Source of the DNA: an uncultured Bacillaceae bacterium
GTDB taxonomy: Bacteria > Bacillota > Bacilli > Bacillales > Caldibacillaceae
Assembly: GCA_937951955.1 (NCBI GenBank)
Contig: CALGAD010000092.1
Span: 1-5,065 of the forward strand
Reading direction: 5' to 3'
DNA length: 5,065 bases
Shown: positions 1 through 5,065 of the stretch, one piece after another
Position numbering within the stretch: position 1 is the stretch's first letter
Layout of the letters: each line of letters starts with the position of its first letter
Program-made: the position numbers and the translations under genes
Notes under the pieces: generated by a model
What the model was told of the DNA's origin: nothing
The model's database searches: none
Seen by the model: the letters and a program-made list of their open reading frames with translations, nothing else

Positions 1-78
1 AGGTTTATTTGGCATGCAGTTTTTTATCTCTAACACCCTAAGGATTATTTTAGGATACGCAAAACCTCCAAAAGTCCC

Positions 79-98
79 GAAATTACTTAATTAATTTC
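79..98 (-). other. Weak AT-rich stem-loop downstream of mmsA
   Basis: GAAATTA (79-85) and TAATTTC (92-98) form a 7 bp perfect stem with a 6-nt loop, extendable by a few pairs across a bulge. On the minus strand it is followed by GGGACTTTTGG, which is a poor U-tract. It could be a back-up terminator for the operon, but chance is a real possibility in such AT-rich DNA. Nothing else in bases 1-144 looks like a gene or RNA. Confidence 0.3.
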
Positions 99-144
99 CG
101 AGTCTCTATTACACAAAAGGAATGAAATTTATTATATAGAGGGA

Positions 145-169
145 ATGAAAGGCAAAGAATGCCTTTCAT
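145..169 (-). terminator. Hairpin after mmsA, probable operon 3' end
   Basis: ATGAAAGGC (145-153) and GCCTTTCAT (161-169) form a perfect 9 bp stem with a 7-nt loop, starting only 3 nt beyond the mmsA stop codon. The sequence after it on the minus strand (TCCCTCTATATAA) is not a good U-tract, so it may act as a weak terminator or as a 3' end that protects the mRNA. Confidence 0.6.
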
Positions 170-172
170 CAA

Positions 173-1627
173 TTAACCAAACCAGCGTGTTGTAATCATT
201 TTTCTTCGTGTATAAAACTCCACTCCATCTCTTCCATTCGCATGCAAATCGCCATAGAATGAATTTTTCCATCCAGAAAACGGGAAAAATGCCATTGGAG
301 CCGGTACATTAATATTTACACCTAACATTCCTACTTCAATATTTTCACGGTATTTGCGCACTGCACTACCGCTATTTGTATAAATGACCGAACCATTTCC
401 AAAGTCTGATTTATTCGCTAATTCAATTGCTTCATCCAGATTTTTCACTCTTACGATAGACAATACAGGAGCGAAAATTTCTTCTTTCCAAATTTTCATC
501 GACGGTTTTACTTCATCAAAAATGGTTGGTCCCAAGAAGAACCCTTTTGTACCCTCACTATCTTTTCGACCATCACGAATTAAATTTGCACCTTCAGCTA
601 TACCGGATTCAATATAACCATGAACGCGTTCCAAATGTTTGTCGCTAATAACGGGGCCTAATTTGACATCCGGATCCAATCCATTCCCTAATTTGATTTG
701 ATTTGCTGCTGCCATTAGATTTTCGATTAATTCATCTGCAATTTCTTCAACTGCAACAACAACTGAAGTTGCCATACATCTTTGCCCTGCACTTCCGAAA
801 GCAGCATTCATAATACCTTTTATAGTCAAATCCATATTCGCGTCCGCTAAAACAATCGCATGGTTTTTCGCTCCAGCTAATGCTTGTACACGCTTGCCGT
901 ATGATGCTGCCGTACGATACACATATTCAGCAACCGGCTGAGAACCGACAAAAGAAATTGCATCTACATCCGGATGTGAAAGCAAACGATTTACGACATC
1001 ATGTGCTCCGTGAACGATATTGAGAACACCTTTTGGCAATCCTGCTTCCGCAATTAACTCAGCAAGCCGTTCCGCAAGAAGCGGTGTTTGTTCGGATGGT
1101 TTTAATACAAATGTATTTCCACAAGCAATCGCTAACGGGAACATCCAGCAAGGAACCATCATCGGGAAGTTAAATGGAGTGATACCTCCAACAACTCCAA
1201 CTGGATAACGGAACATGGCCGATTCGATACCTTCTGCGATATCAGGCAAAATTTCACCTTTTAGCAAATGAGGAATTCCAGCTGCAAACTCAACGCATTC
1301 GATTCCTCTTTGAACTTCTCCATACGCATCTTCAAATGTTTTTCCATTTTCTTTCGTAATTAATTCAGCTAATTCTTTGTGGTTTTTCGTTAGTAATTCA
1401 TGGAATCGAAACATGATTCTTGCCCGTTTAGGTGCTGGTACCCTTCTCCACTCTTCAAACGTTTCTCGAGCAACCTTTACAGCTTCATCAACATCTTTTT
1501 CAGTTGAAATTGGAACTTCTGCTAATGTTTCTGCAGTTGCAGGGTTTAAAACCGGTTGACGGTTTGTCGTTTGGGCCTCTACCCATTCGCCGCCAATAAA
1601 ATTTTTTAACACTCTCGTCAATGTCAT
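173..1627 (-). CDS. mmsA: CoA-acylating (methyl)malonate-semialdehyde dehydrogenase
   Basis: This 484-residue protein is an aldehyde dehydrogenase superfamily member that closely resembles Bacillus IolA/MmsA along its full length (IolA is about 487 residues). The family converts malonate semialdehyde to acetyl-CoA, or methylmalonate semialdehyde to propionyl-CoA, using NAD+ and CoA and releasing CO2, in the cytoplasm. Visible marks are PFNFPMMVPCW (151-161) with the oxyanion Asn153, Lys176 in LKPSE for NAD binding, the nucleophile Cys284 in GQRCMA, and Glu383 in KEEIFAPV. Arg107 (EVQRGIE) and Arg283 match the two arginines typical of this subfamily. The general-base Glu of hydrolytic aldehyde dehydrogenases is absent (ALAGAKN at 249-255), as expected for an enzyme that deacylates with CoA. 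The ATG aligns with the IolA start. The Shine-Dalgarno AGAAAGGAG is strong but only 3 nt from the ATG. It is the second gene of the operon, 27 bp after the alcohol dehydrogenase. Confidence in family is very high; the physiological substrate is inferred. iolA is the alternative symbol, but no inositol genes are visible here. Confidence 0.96.
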   Translation of the reverse strand: MTLTRVLKNFIGGEWVEAQTTNRQPVLNPATAETLAEVPISTEKDVDEAVKVARETFEEWRRVPAPKRARIMFRFHELLTKNHKELAELITKENGKTFEDAYGEVQRGIECVEFAAGIPHLLKGEILPDIAEGIESAMFRYPVGVVGGITPFNFPMMVPCWMFPLAIACGNTFVLKPSEQTPLLAERLAELIAEAGLPKGVLNIVHGAHDVVNRLLSHPDVDAISFVGSQPVAEYVYRTAASYGKRVQALAGAKNHAIVLADANMDLTIKGIMNAAFGSAGQRCMATSVVVAVEEIADELIENLMAAANQIKLGNGLDPDVKLGPVISDKHLERVHGYIESGIAEGANLIRDGRKDSEGTKGFFLGPTIFDEVKPSMKIWKEEIFAPVLSIVRVKNLDEAIELANKSDFGNGSVIYTNSGSAVRKYRENIEVGMLGVNINVPAPMAFFPFSGWKNSFYGDLHANGRDGVEFYTRRKMITTRWFG

Positions 1628-1654
1628 TTGCTCCTTTCTAAATTTTAAAATTGA

Positions 1655-2827
1655 TTAAAATTGATAGTTGTAACAATAACGATATAACTCTATAATTTCT
1701 TCCTTGTTTGGTATCCGAGGATTGTTGCCTGGACTGCCACTCGCGATCGCGTCTTCAGCCATTTTCTCTAGATGCTCTTCGAATTGTTTTTCATCAATGC
1801 CATATCTTTTTAAGTTTGGAATATTTAGATTTCGGCACAATTGCTTTACTTGCTCAATTGTTTCGTTTGCAGCAATGTCGTTGTTTACTTGTTCCAATTT
1901 TTTATCGATTAAACGTCCTATCGCTGCCAAACGTTCTACGCAATGATCTTTACTAAACTCTAATACTGCTGGCAAAAGCATCGCATTTGAAATCCCGTGA
2001 GGAACGTGGAAAATCGCCCCTATTGGACGAGACATGCCATGCACCAAACATACAGAAGCGTTTGAAAAAGCAACTCCTGCCTCCATCGCAGCCAATGCCA
2101 ACTGATCTCGAGCATGTATGTCAGAACTATTGTTATAAGCCGTTTCAATATTGTTGATAATTTTTTCAATCGCTGATAATGCCAACGTATCAGTCATTGG
2201 CTGAGAACGGCGGGAAATATACGCTTCAATCGCATGACAAAGCGCATCAATTCCTGTCGCGGCTGTTACTTTCGGTGGCACTGTTTTCGATAAATATGGA
2301 TCAACAATAGCTACCTTAGGGAGAAAAGCAGAATTTTTGATCATCATTTTGATATTTTCAGAAGTATTCGTAACCACCGTGACATCAGTAACTTCTGAAC
2401 CAGTTCCTGCCGTAGTCGGCAGACAAATTAACGGCAAAGGAGCATTTACAATCTCTTTCTTTCCTCCCACATAATCACCGATGTAGCCCTCGTTATTCAC
2501 CATTACAGCCACAGCTTTTGCTGTGTCTAAACAGCTGCCTCCTCCTAAAGCTACAATGACATCGCAATTGTTTTCCCGGCAAATGTTTAATGCTTCCTCT
2601 ACGTGCACATCCGTAGGTTCCGAGTCGATGTTCGTATAAACAAATGCCGTAACTCCTGCATCTTCCAAATATTTGCGGCATTCATCAACATAGCCCATTT
2701 TTGAAATGATTGGGTCTGACACCAGCAAGGCAGTGTTGCCAAATTTAGAAGTTTGGATACCTACTTCTTGAAATGAACCTTGACCGTATATGCAAAGCTG
2801 AGGCAAACGGAAAAATGAATATCCCAT
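1655..2827 (-). CDS. Iron-containing (group III) alcohol dehydrogenase, possible 3-hydroxy acid dehydrogenase
   Basis: This 390-residue protein has the usual length and layout of group III Fe-dependent alcohol dehydrogenases. The N-terminal dinucleotide domain carries GGGS at 95-98 and TTAGTGSE at 138-145. Asp38 (LVSD) sits where FucO has Asp39, which in that family favours NAD(H) over NADP(H). The C-terminal helical domain carries the four metal ligands Asp194 and His198 (TGIDALCHAIEAY), His263 (LVHGMSRP) and His277 (FHVPHG), plus the extra conserved His274. No signal peptide or membrane segment is seen, so it is cytoplasmic. The ATG follows AAAGGAGGGG with about 10 nt spacing. It is the first gene behind the sigma-54 promoter and is followed after 27 bp by mmsA. 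The family includes butanol, 1,3-propanediol, methanol, lactaldehyde and 4-hydroxybutyrate dehydrogenases, so sequence alone does not fix the substrate. The partner enzyme uses malonate or methylmalonate semialdehyde, so I infer oxidation of 3-hydroxypropionate or 3-hydroxyisobutyrate. Family is near certain; substrate is a hypothesis. Confidence 0.95.
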   Translation of the reverse strand: MGYSFFRLPQLCIYGQGSFQEVGIQTSKFGNTALLVSDPIISKMGYVDECRKYLEDAGVTAFVYTNIDSEPTDVHVEEALNICRENNCDVIVALGGGSCLDTAKAVAVMVNNEGYIGDYVGGKKEIVNAPLPLICLPTTAGTGSEVTDVTVVTNTSENIKMMIKNSAFLPKVAIVDPYLSKTVPPKVTAATGIDALCHAIEAYISRRSQPMTDTLALSAIEKIINNIETAYNNSSDIHARDQLALAAMEAGVAFSNASVCLVHGMSRPIGAIFHVPHGISNAMLLPAVLEFSKDHCVERLAAIGRLIDKKLEQVNNDIAANETIEQVKQLCRNLNIPNLKRYGIDEKQFEEHLEKMAEDAIASGSPGNNPRIPNKEEIIELYRYCYNYQF

Positions 2828-2940
2828 TCAAGCTACCCCTCCTTTAATACAATACTTTCAATCACTTATTCATAAACTTTCGGATTTAATTGCACAATTG
2901 ATACTCACTTCCGGCATAACGGTGCACCTGCATGCCTTGC
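2828..2940 (-). other. Leader (5' UTR) of the dehydrogenase operon
   Basis: This is the stretch between the predicted sigma-54 start site and the alcohol dehydrogenase ATG. It contains the palindrome GGTGCACC (2921-2928) and the Shine-Dalgarno AAAGGAGGGG close to the gene. I see no convincing riboswitch fold, terminator or CcpA (cre) site. A 15-codon reading frame (2933 to 2886) has no usable ribosome binding site and is not called as a gene. Confidence 0.45.
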
Positions 2941-2950
2941 TTTTATATAT

Positions 2951-2967
2951 TGCAAACTTCATGCCAA
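2951..2967 (-). promoter_or_regulatory. Sigma-54 (SigL) -24/-12 promoter of the dehydrogenase operon
   Basis: On the minus strand this reads TTGGCATGAAGTTTGCA. The sigma-54 consensus is YTGGCACGN4TTGCW, so 16 of 17 positions fit, the only change being C to T in the -24 box. The essential GG and GC dinucleotides are present with the obligatory 10 bp between them. Transcription should start near 2940, which leaves a leader of about 113 nt before the alcohol dehydrogenase ATG. A sigma-54 activator gene lies directly upstream, which independently supports the call. Confidence 0.9.
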
Positions 2968-2983
2968 CTAAAAATAAACATAG

Positions 2984-3029
2984 AAAAACAAAAAAGATCT
3001 AATGCAATAAACAATTGCATAGATCTTTT
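2984..3029 (-). terminator. Intrinsic terminator of the regulator gene
   Basis: A 16 bp stem with a single bulged base pairs 2992-3008 with 3014-3029 around a 5-nt loop. On the minus strand the stem is followed by TTTTTTGTTTTT, a strong U-tract. It lies about 75 bp past the regulator stop codon and just before the sigma-54 promoter, so it separates the regulator transcript from the dehydrogenase operon. The stem is AT-rich, but its length and U-tract make it convincing. Confidence 0.88.
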
Positions 3030-3041
3030 CAACTGCGAATA

Positions 3042-3059
3042 TGTCTGATTATCCAGACG
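3042..3059. promoter_or_regulatory. Candidate activator-binding site 1 (promoter-proximal enhancer dyad)
   Basis: The plus strand reads TGTCTGATTATCCAGACG, an imperfect dyad with half-sites TGTCTG and CAGACG separated by 6 bp. Its centre is about 110 bp upstream of the predicted sigma-54 start site, within the usual distance for enhancer-binding proteins. The same pattern recurs 33 bp further upstream. Binding by the neighbouring activator is inferred. Confidence 0.7.
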
Positions 3060-3074
3060 TATTCATGTCGGTTG

Positions 3075-3092
3075 TGTCTGTTATTCCCGACA
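3075..3092. promoter_or_regulatory. Candidate activator-binding site 2 (promoter-distal enhancer dyad)
   Basis: The plus strand reads TGTCTGTTATTCCCGACA, with half-sites TGTCTG and CCGACA separated by 6 bp, the same spacing as site 1. The centre is about 143 bp upstream of the predicted start site and 33 bp (about three helical turns) from site 1. Both dyads would therefore face nearly the same side of the DNA, as is usual for cooperative binding. An extra half-site, TGTCGG at 3066-3071, lies between them. The site begins 10 bp past the regulator stop codon. Confidence 0.7.
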
Positions 3093-3102
3093 TTGCACTT
3101 TT

Positions 3103-4923
3103 TTATAAAAGCTGATATTTTTTTAATTTTTCATATAACGTTGAACGATGAATTCCCAATTTCCTCGCAGCTTTCGCTTTATTGCCATTGCATTCCGCTA
3201 ATGTTTGTATGATTAATTCGTATTCATGCTGTTCCATCATATCTTTCATAGGAACTTCTTTTAATACATGGGTATGGCTTTCAATTTTTTGAACATTCGA
3301 AGATTCAAAAAACTTCTCTGGTAAATCATGAGGGGTAATTACTTCACTTTCACAAAGGACAAGCAGCATTTCAACCGTATTTAATAGTTCACGGACATTT
3401 CCTGGCCAGTCATATTCCATCATCTTTTTAATCGCACCTTGATGAAATTGTTTAGGGGTTACGCCGTTCTTAATAGACAGTTGTTCTAAACTGTATGAAA
3501 TTAATTTAGGAATTTCTTCTTTACGTTCGCGAAGCGGCGGCAAATGAATAGGTATAATATTTAAGCGATAAAACAAATCTGCACGAAACTTGCCTTGTTT
3601 AACGAGTTCTTGAAGATTTGCATTGGTCGCTGCTATCACACGTATGTCCAGTGAAATGCTATGGGTTCCTCCGACTCGTTCCACAGTTCGTTCTTGCAGC
3701 ACGCGAAGAATTTTTGCCTGCATGGACAACGGCATATCGCCAATTTCATCTAAAAAAATGGTGCCTTTGTTGGCCTGTTCAAATTTTCCTGGTTTTCCGC
3801 CTTTTTTAGCACCAGTAAAAGCTCCGTCTTCATATCCAAACAGTTCAGATTCGAGTAAATGTTCAGGAATGGCTGAACAGTTTACGCTTATAAATGGTCC
3901 ATTCGCATATACGCTATTGTAGTGAATCGCTTTTGCAAACAATTCTTTTCCCGTTCCGCTTTCACCAGTAATTAAAACGGTAGAAGCCACTTTGGCTGCC
4001 CTACGTGCAATTCGTTTAACTTTTTGCAAGCATTCTGAATTTCCGATAATTTGATCAAAAGTTACACGATCTTTTTTCACTAATGGAAAAGCGACAGATT
4101 TTTCGACTCTATTCTCAGTATCCGAATGTTTAACATATAAATTTTGAACACGCTGCAAAATATGATAAACTTCTGACACGCCTTCAAAAATTAACATGCC
4201 AATGGCTCCAACAACTTGTTGGTTCTTCCAAATCGGTATCCGATGAACAACCATATCTTGACCGTTTATTTTTTGAATAAAGCCCCTTTCGGGAACTCCA
4301 GTTTCTAAAACGATATGCAAACGGGTATTTTCAATCACATCTGTTACTTTCCGACCAATAACATCTTCCTGCCTTACACCTAAAAATCGACTGTAAGCGC
4401 TGTTAAATTCACGAATAATCGCTTGTCTATCAACGACACAAATACCTTCATATGCACTTTCCAAAACGATATTTAAAATTTCCGCAGTATATTCCTTTGA
4501 CTGCAATTGCTGAATATAATAATTATAAGCTTCCATAAGCGCTTGTCGAGTTAACAAACCTTCCAATTGACCATGGTTATTGACGACGGGGAGACAACTA
4601 GCTTGAATTTGGTAAGCTTCTAAAATCGATGTTTCAGAGGAAACGGTTACAGGATCTTTTATCATCACATTGTTCACGATCTGGTTTAACGGCTGTTGCT
4701 CCATTAAGATCCGCATAATTCTTGAACGGCTAATTAGACCAATTAAGTATCTATTTTCATCAACGACAGGTAAATAAGTAATGCGTTGATCCAATAAGAT
4801 CTGTGCAGCTTCACTTAACGTTTGATGTGGAAAAACAATTTCAGGTTTTTTAATCATCCAAGGCGAAATCGATAAATGTTTATTTGAATCTGGAGCAGCT
4901 AAAGATGATATCCATTGCTTCAT
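3103..4923 (-). CDS. Sigma-54-dependent transcriptional activator, CBS-CBS-PAS-AAA+-Fis HTH
   Basis: This 606-residue bacterial enhancer-binding protein contains two CBS motifs (about 21-74 and 86-138), a PAS domain (about 146-245), an AAA+ domain (about 290-525) and a C-terminal Fis-type helix-turn-helix (about 565-606). The AAA+ part is complete: Walker A GESGTGKE (320-327), the sigma-54 contact loop GAFTGA (367-372), Walker B TIFLDE (388-393), arginine-finger region FRADLFYRLN (446-455) and WPGNVREL (506-513). The DNA-reading helices are in NKAKAARKLGIHRSTLYEKL (581-600). There is no receiver domain, so control is by ligand rather than phosphorylation. The second CBS is about 4 residues shorter than the first between EA and LPVV. 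I chose the ATG at 4923 because GGGGTG lies 5 nt before it; an in-frame ATG at 4986 would add 21 hydrophobic residues, lacks a Shine-Dalgarno and falls in the promoter. Similar architecture is known from regulators such as clostridial PrdR; AcoR, RocR and BkdR are functional relatives in Bacillus. It very probably activates the adjacent dehydrogenase operon. Confidence 0.95.
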   Translation of the reverse strand: MKQWISSLAAPDSNKHLSISPWMIKKPEIVFPHQTLSEAAQILLDQRITYLPVVDENRYLIGLISRSRIMRILMEQQPLNQIVNNVMIKDPVTVSSETSILEAYQIQASCLPVVNNHGQLEGLLTRQALMEAYNYYIQQLQSKEYTAEILNIVLESAYEGICVVDRQAIIREFNSAYSRFLGVRQEDVIGRKVTDVIENTRLHIVLETGVPERGFIQKINGQDMVVHRIPIWKNQQVVGAIGMLIFEGVSEVYHILQRVQNLYVKHSDTENRVEKSVAFPLVKKDRVTFDQIIGNSECLQKVKRIARRAAKVASTVLITGESGTGKELFAKAIHYNSVYANGPFISVNCSAIPEHLLESELFGYEDGAFTGAKKGGKPGKFEQANKGTIFLDEIGDMPLSMQAKILRVLQERTVERVGGTHSISLDIRVIAATNANLQELVKQGKFRADLFYRLNIIPIHLPPLRERKEEIPKLISYSLEQLSIKNGVTPKQFHQGAIKKMMEYDWPGNVRELLNTVEMLLVLCESEVITPHDLPEKFFESSNVQKIESHTHVLKEVPMKDMMEQHEYELIIQTLAECNGNKAKAARKLGIHRSTLYEKLKKYQLL

Positions 4924-4928
4924 CTTAA

Positions 4929-4934
4929 CACCCC
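4929..4934 (-). promoter_or_regulatory. Ribosome binding site that fixes the regulator start
   Basis: GGGGTG on the minus strand lies 5 nt before the ATG at 4923. The in-frame ATG codons at 4986 and 4974 have no comparable purine-rich sequence in front of them. This is the main reason for annotating a 606-residue rather than a 627-residue protein. Confidence 0.65.
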
Positions 4935-4976
4935 ATTTTGAAATTATAATTTTCACTATTATTATCCATTTCATAA

Positions 4977-5013
4977 CTAGAAACAAATTTTGTCAAGAAT
5001 AAAATTTTTCTAG
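4977..5013. repeat. Inverted repeat in the regulator promoter region
   Basis: CTAGAAACAAATTTT (4977-4991) and AAAATTTTTCTAG (5001-5013) are reverse complements over 13 bp apart from a 2-nt insertion (CA) in the left arm, with a 9-bp centre. The repeat covers the candidate -10 and start site of the regulator. It could be an operator or, if transcribed from the upstream -10, a leader hairpin. Function is unknown. Confidence 0.5.
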
Positions 5014-5023
5014 TTTGTGTCAA
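4996..5023 (-). promoter_or_regulatory. Candidate sigma-A promoter of the regulator gene
   Basis: On the minus strand a perfect -35 box TTGACA (5023-5018) is followed after 16 bp by TATTCT (5001-4996), which matches 4 of 6 positions of the -10 consensus. The start site would be near 4989, giving a leader of about 65 nt to the chosen ATG. A second TTGACA at 4996-4991 overlaps this -10 but has only a weak -10 (TGAAAT) 17 bp on. Confidence 0.5.
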
Positions 5024-5041
5024 GTTATTCTCGGTCTTGTT

Positions 5042-5050
5042 ATTATACCA
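5042..5050 (-). promoter_or_regulatory. Extended -10 element upstream of the regulator
   Basis: The minus strand reads TGGTATAAT, a perfect TATAAT with the TG extension one base before it. Its -35 region would lie at or past the window edge and cannot be judged. It would start transcription near 5035, about 110 nt before the regulator ATG, and is an alternative or additional promoter to the TTGACA/TATTCT pair. Confidence 0.4.
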
Positions 5051-5065
5051 ATATTTCAGACACTC

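Noticed and set aside
9..25. TTGGCATGCAGTTTTTT on the plus strand, resembling a -24 sigma-54 box
   Set aside because: It lacks the essential GC of the -12 box, and it points toward the 3' end of a convergent operon with no gene behind it.
47..56. Short inverted repeat CCTAA/TTAGG around 38-56 as a terminator
   Set aside because: Only 5 bp arms with no U-tract; expected by chance in AT-rich DNA.
384..617. Open frame of 77 codons on the plus strand inside mmsA
   Set aside because: It is antisense to a strongly conserved enzyme, has no family resemblance and no good ribosome binding site; the same holds for the other antisense frames in mmsA.
1704..1956. Two overlapping plus-strand open frames of about 80 codons inside the alcohol dehydrogenase gene
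   Set aside because: They are antisense shadows of the conserved C-terminal coding region, with no recognisable protein features.
2886..2933. 15-codon reading frame in the operon leader, a possible leader peptide
   Set aside because: No Shine-Dalgarno at a workable distance, no run of regulatory codons and no overlapping attenuator hairpin.
3015..3212. Plus-strand frame of 65 codons across the control region and the regulator 3' end
   Set aside because: It crosses the terminator stem, the enhancer dyads and the conserved helix-turn-helix codons in antisense; the composition looks like translated non-coding DNA.
4924..4986. Hydrophobic 21-residue N-terminal extension of the regulator, which could look like a membrane anchor
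   Set aside because: The upstream ATG lacks a ribosome binding site and falls next to the predicted transcription start; GGGGTG points to the ATG at 4923.
1..5065. Search for CRISPR arrays, tRNA or rRNA genes, insertion sequences and phage attachment sites
   Set aside because: No regularly spaced repeats, cloverleaf-like sequences, transposase frames or terminal inverted repeats with target duplications were seen.

Overview
The window is AT-rich with dense coding, good Shine-Dalgarno sequences of the AGAAAGGAGG type and Bacillus-like proteins. It suggests a low-GC Firmicute, most likely a member of the Bacillaceae; the exact genus cannot be read from the sequence. All three real genes lie on the minus strand, so the window reads right to left.

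Right part (about 4923 to 3103, with its control region up to 5065): a 606-residue sigma-54 (SigL/RpoN) dependent activator, built as CBS-CBS-PAS-AAA+-Fis-type helix-turn-helix. Upstream of it are candidate sigma-A promoter elements and a 13 bp AT-rich inverted repeat.

Middle (about 3102 to 2828): a compact control region that can be read almost completely. In transcription order it holds two 18-bp dyads of the form TGTCTG-N6-CMGACR, spaced 33 bp centre to centre (candidate enhancer sites for the activator). Next is a strong intrinsic terminator for the regulator gene, and then a near-consensus -24/-12 sigma-54 promoter followed by a leader of about 113 nt.

Left part (2827 to 173): a two-gene operon with a 27 bp gap. 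The first gene encodes an iron-dependent (group III) alcohol dehydrogenase with all four metal ligands. The second encodes a CoA-acylating (methyl)malonate-semialdehyde dehydrogenase with its catalytic Cys and the two family-specific Arg residues. A perfect 9 bp hairpin follows the last stop codon. The remaining 144 bases to the left edge hold no gene that I can support.

Working model (inference): the activator senses a metabolite or energy state through its PAS/CBS domains, binds the two dyads and opens the sigma-54 promoter. The alcohol dehydrogenase oxidises a 3-hydroxy acid (3-hydroxypropionate or 3-hydroxyisobutyrate are the obvious candidates) to a semialdehyde. The second enzyme converts that to acetyl-CoA or propionyl-CoA plus CO2. 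The separate parts belong to known families. The combination, as a self-contained sigma-54 controlled catabolic module, is the most interesting aspect of the window.
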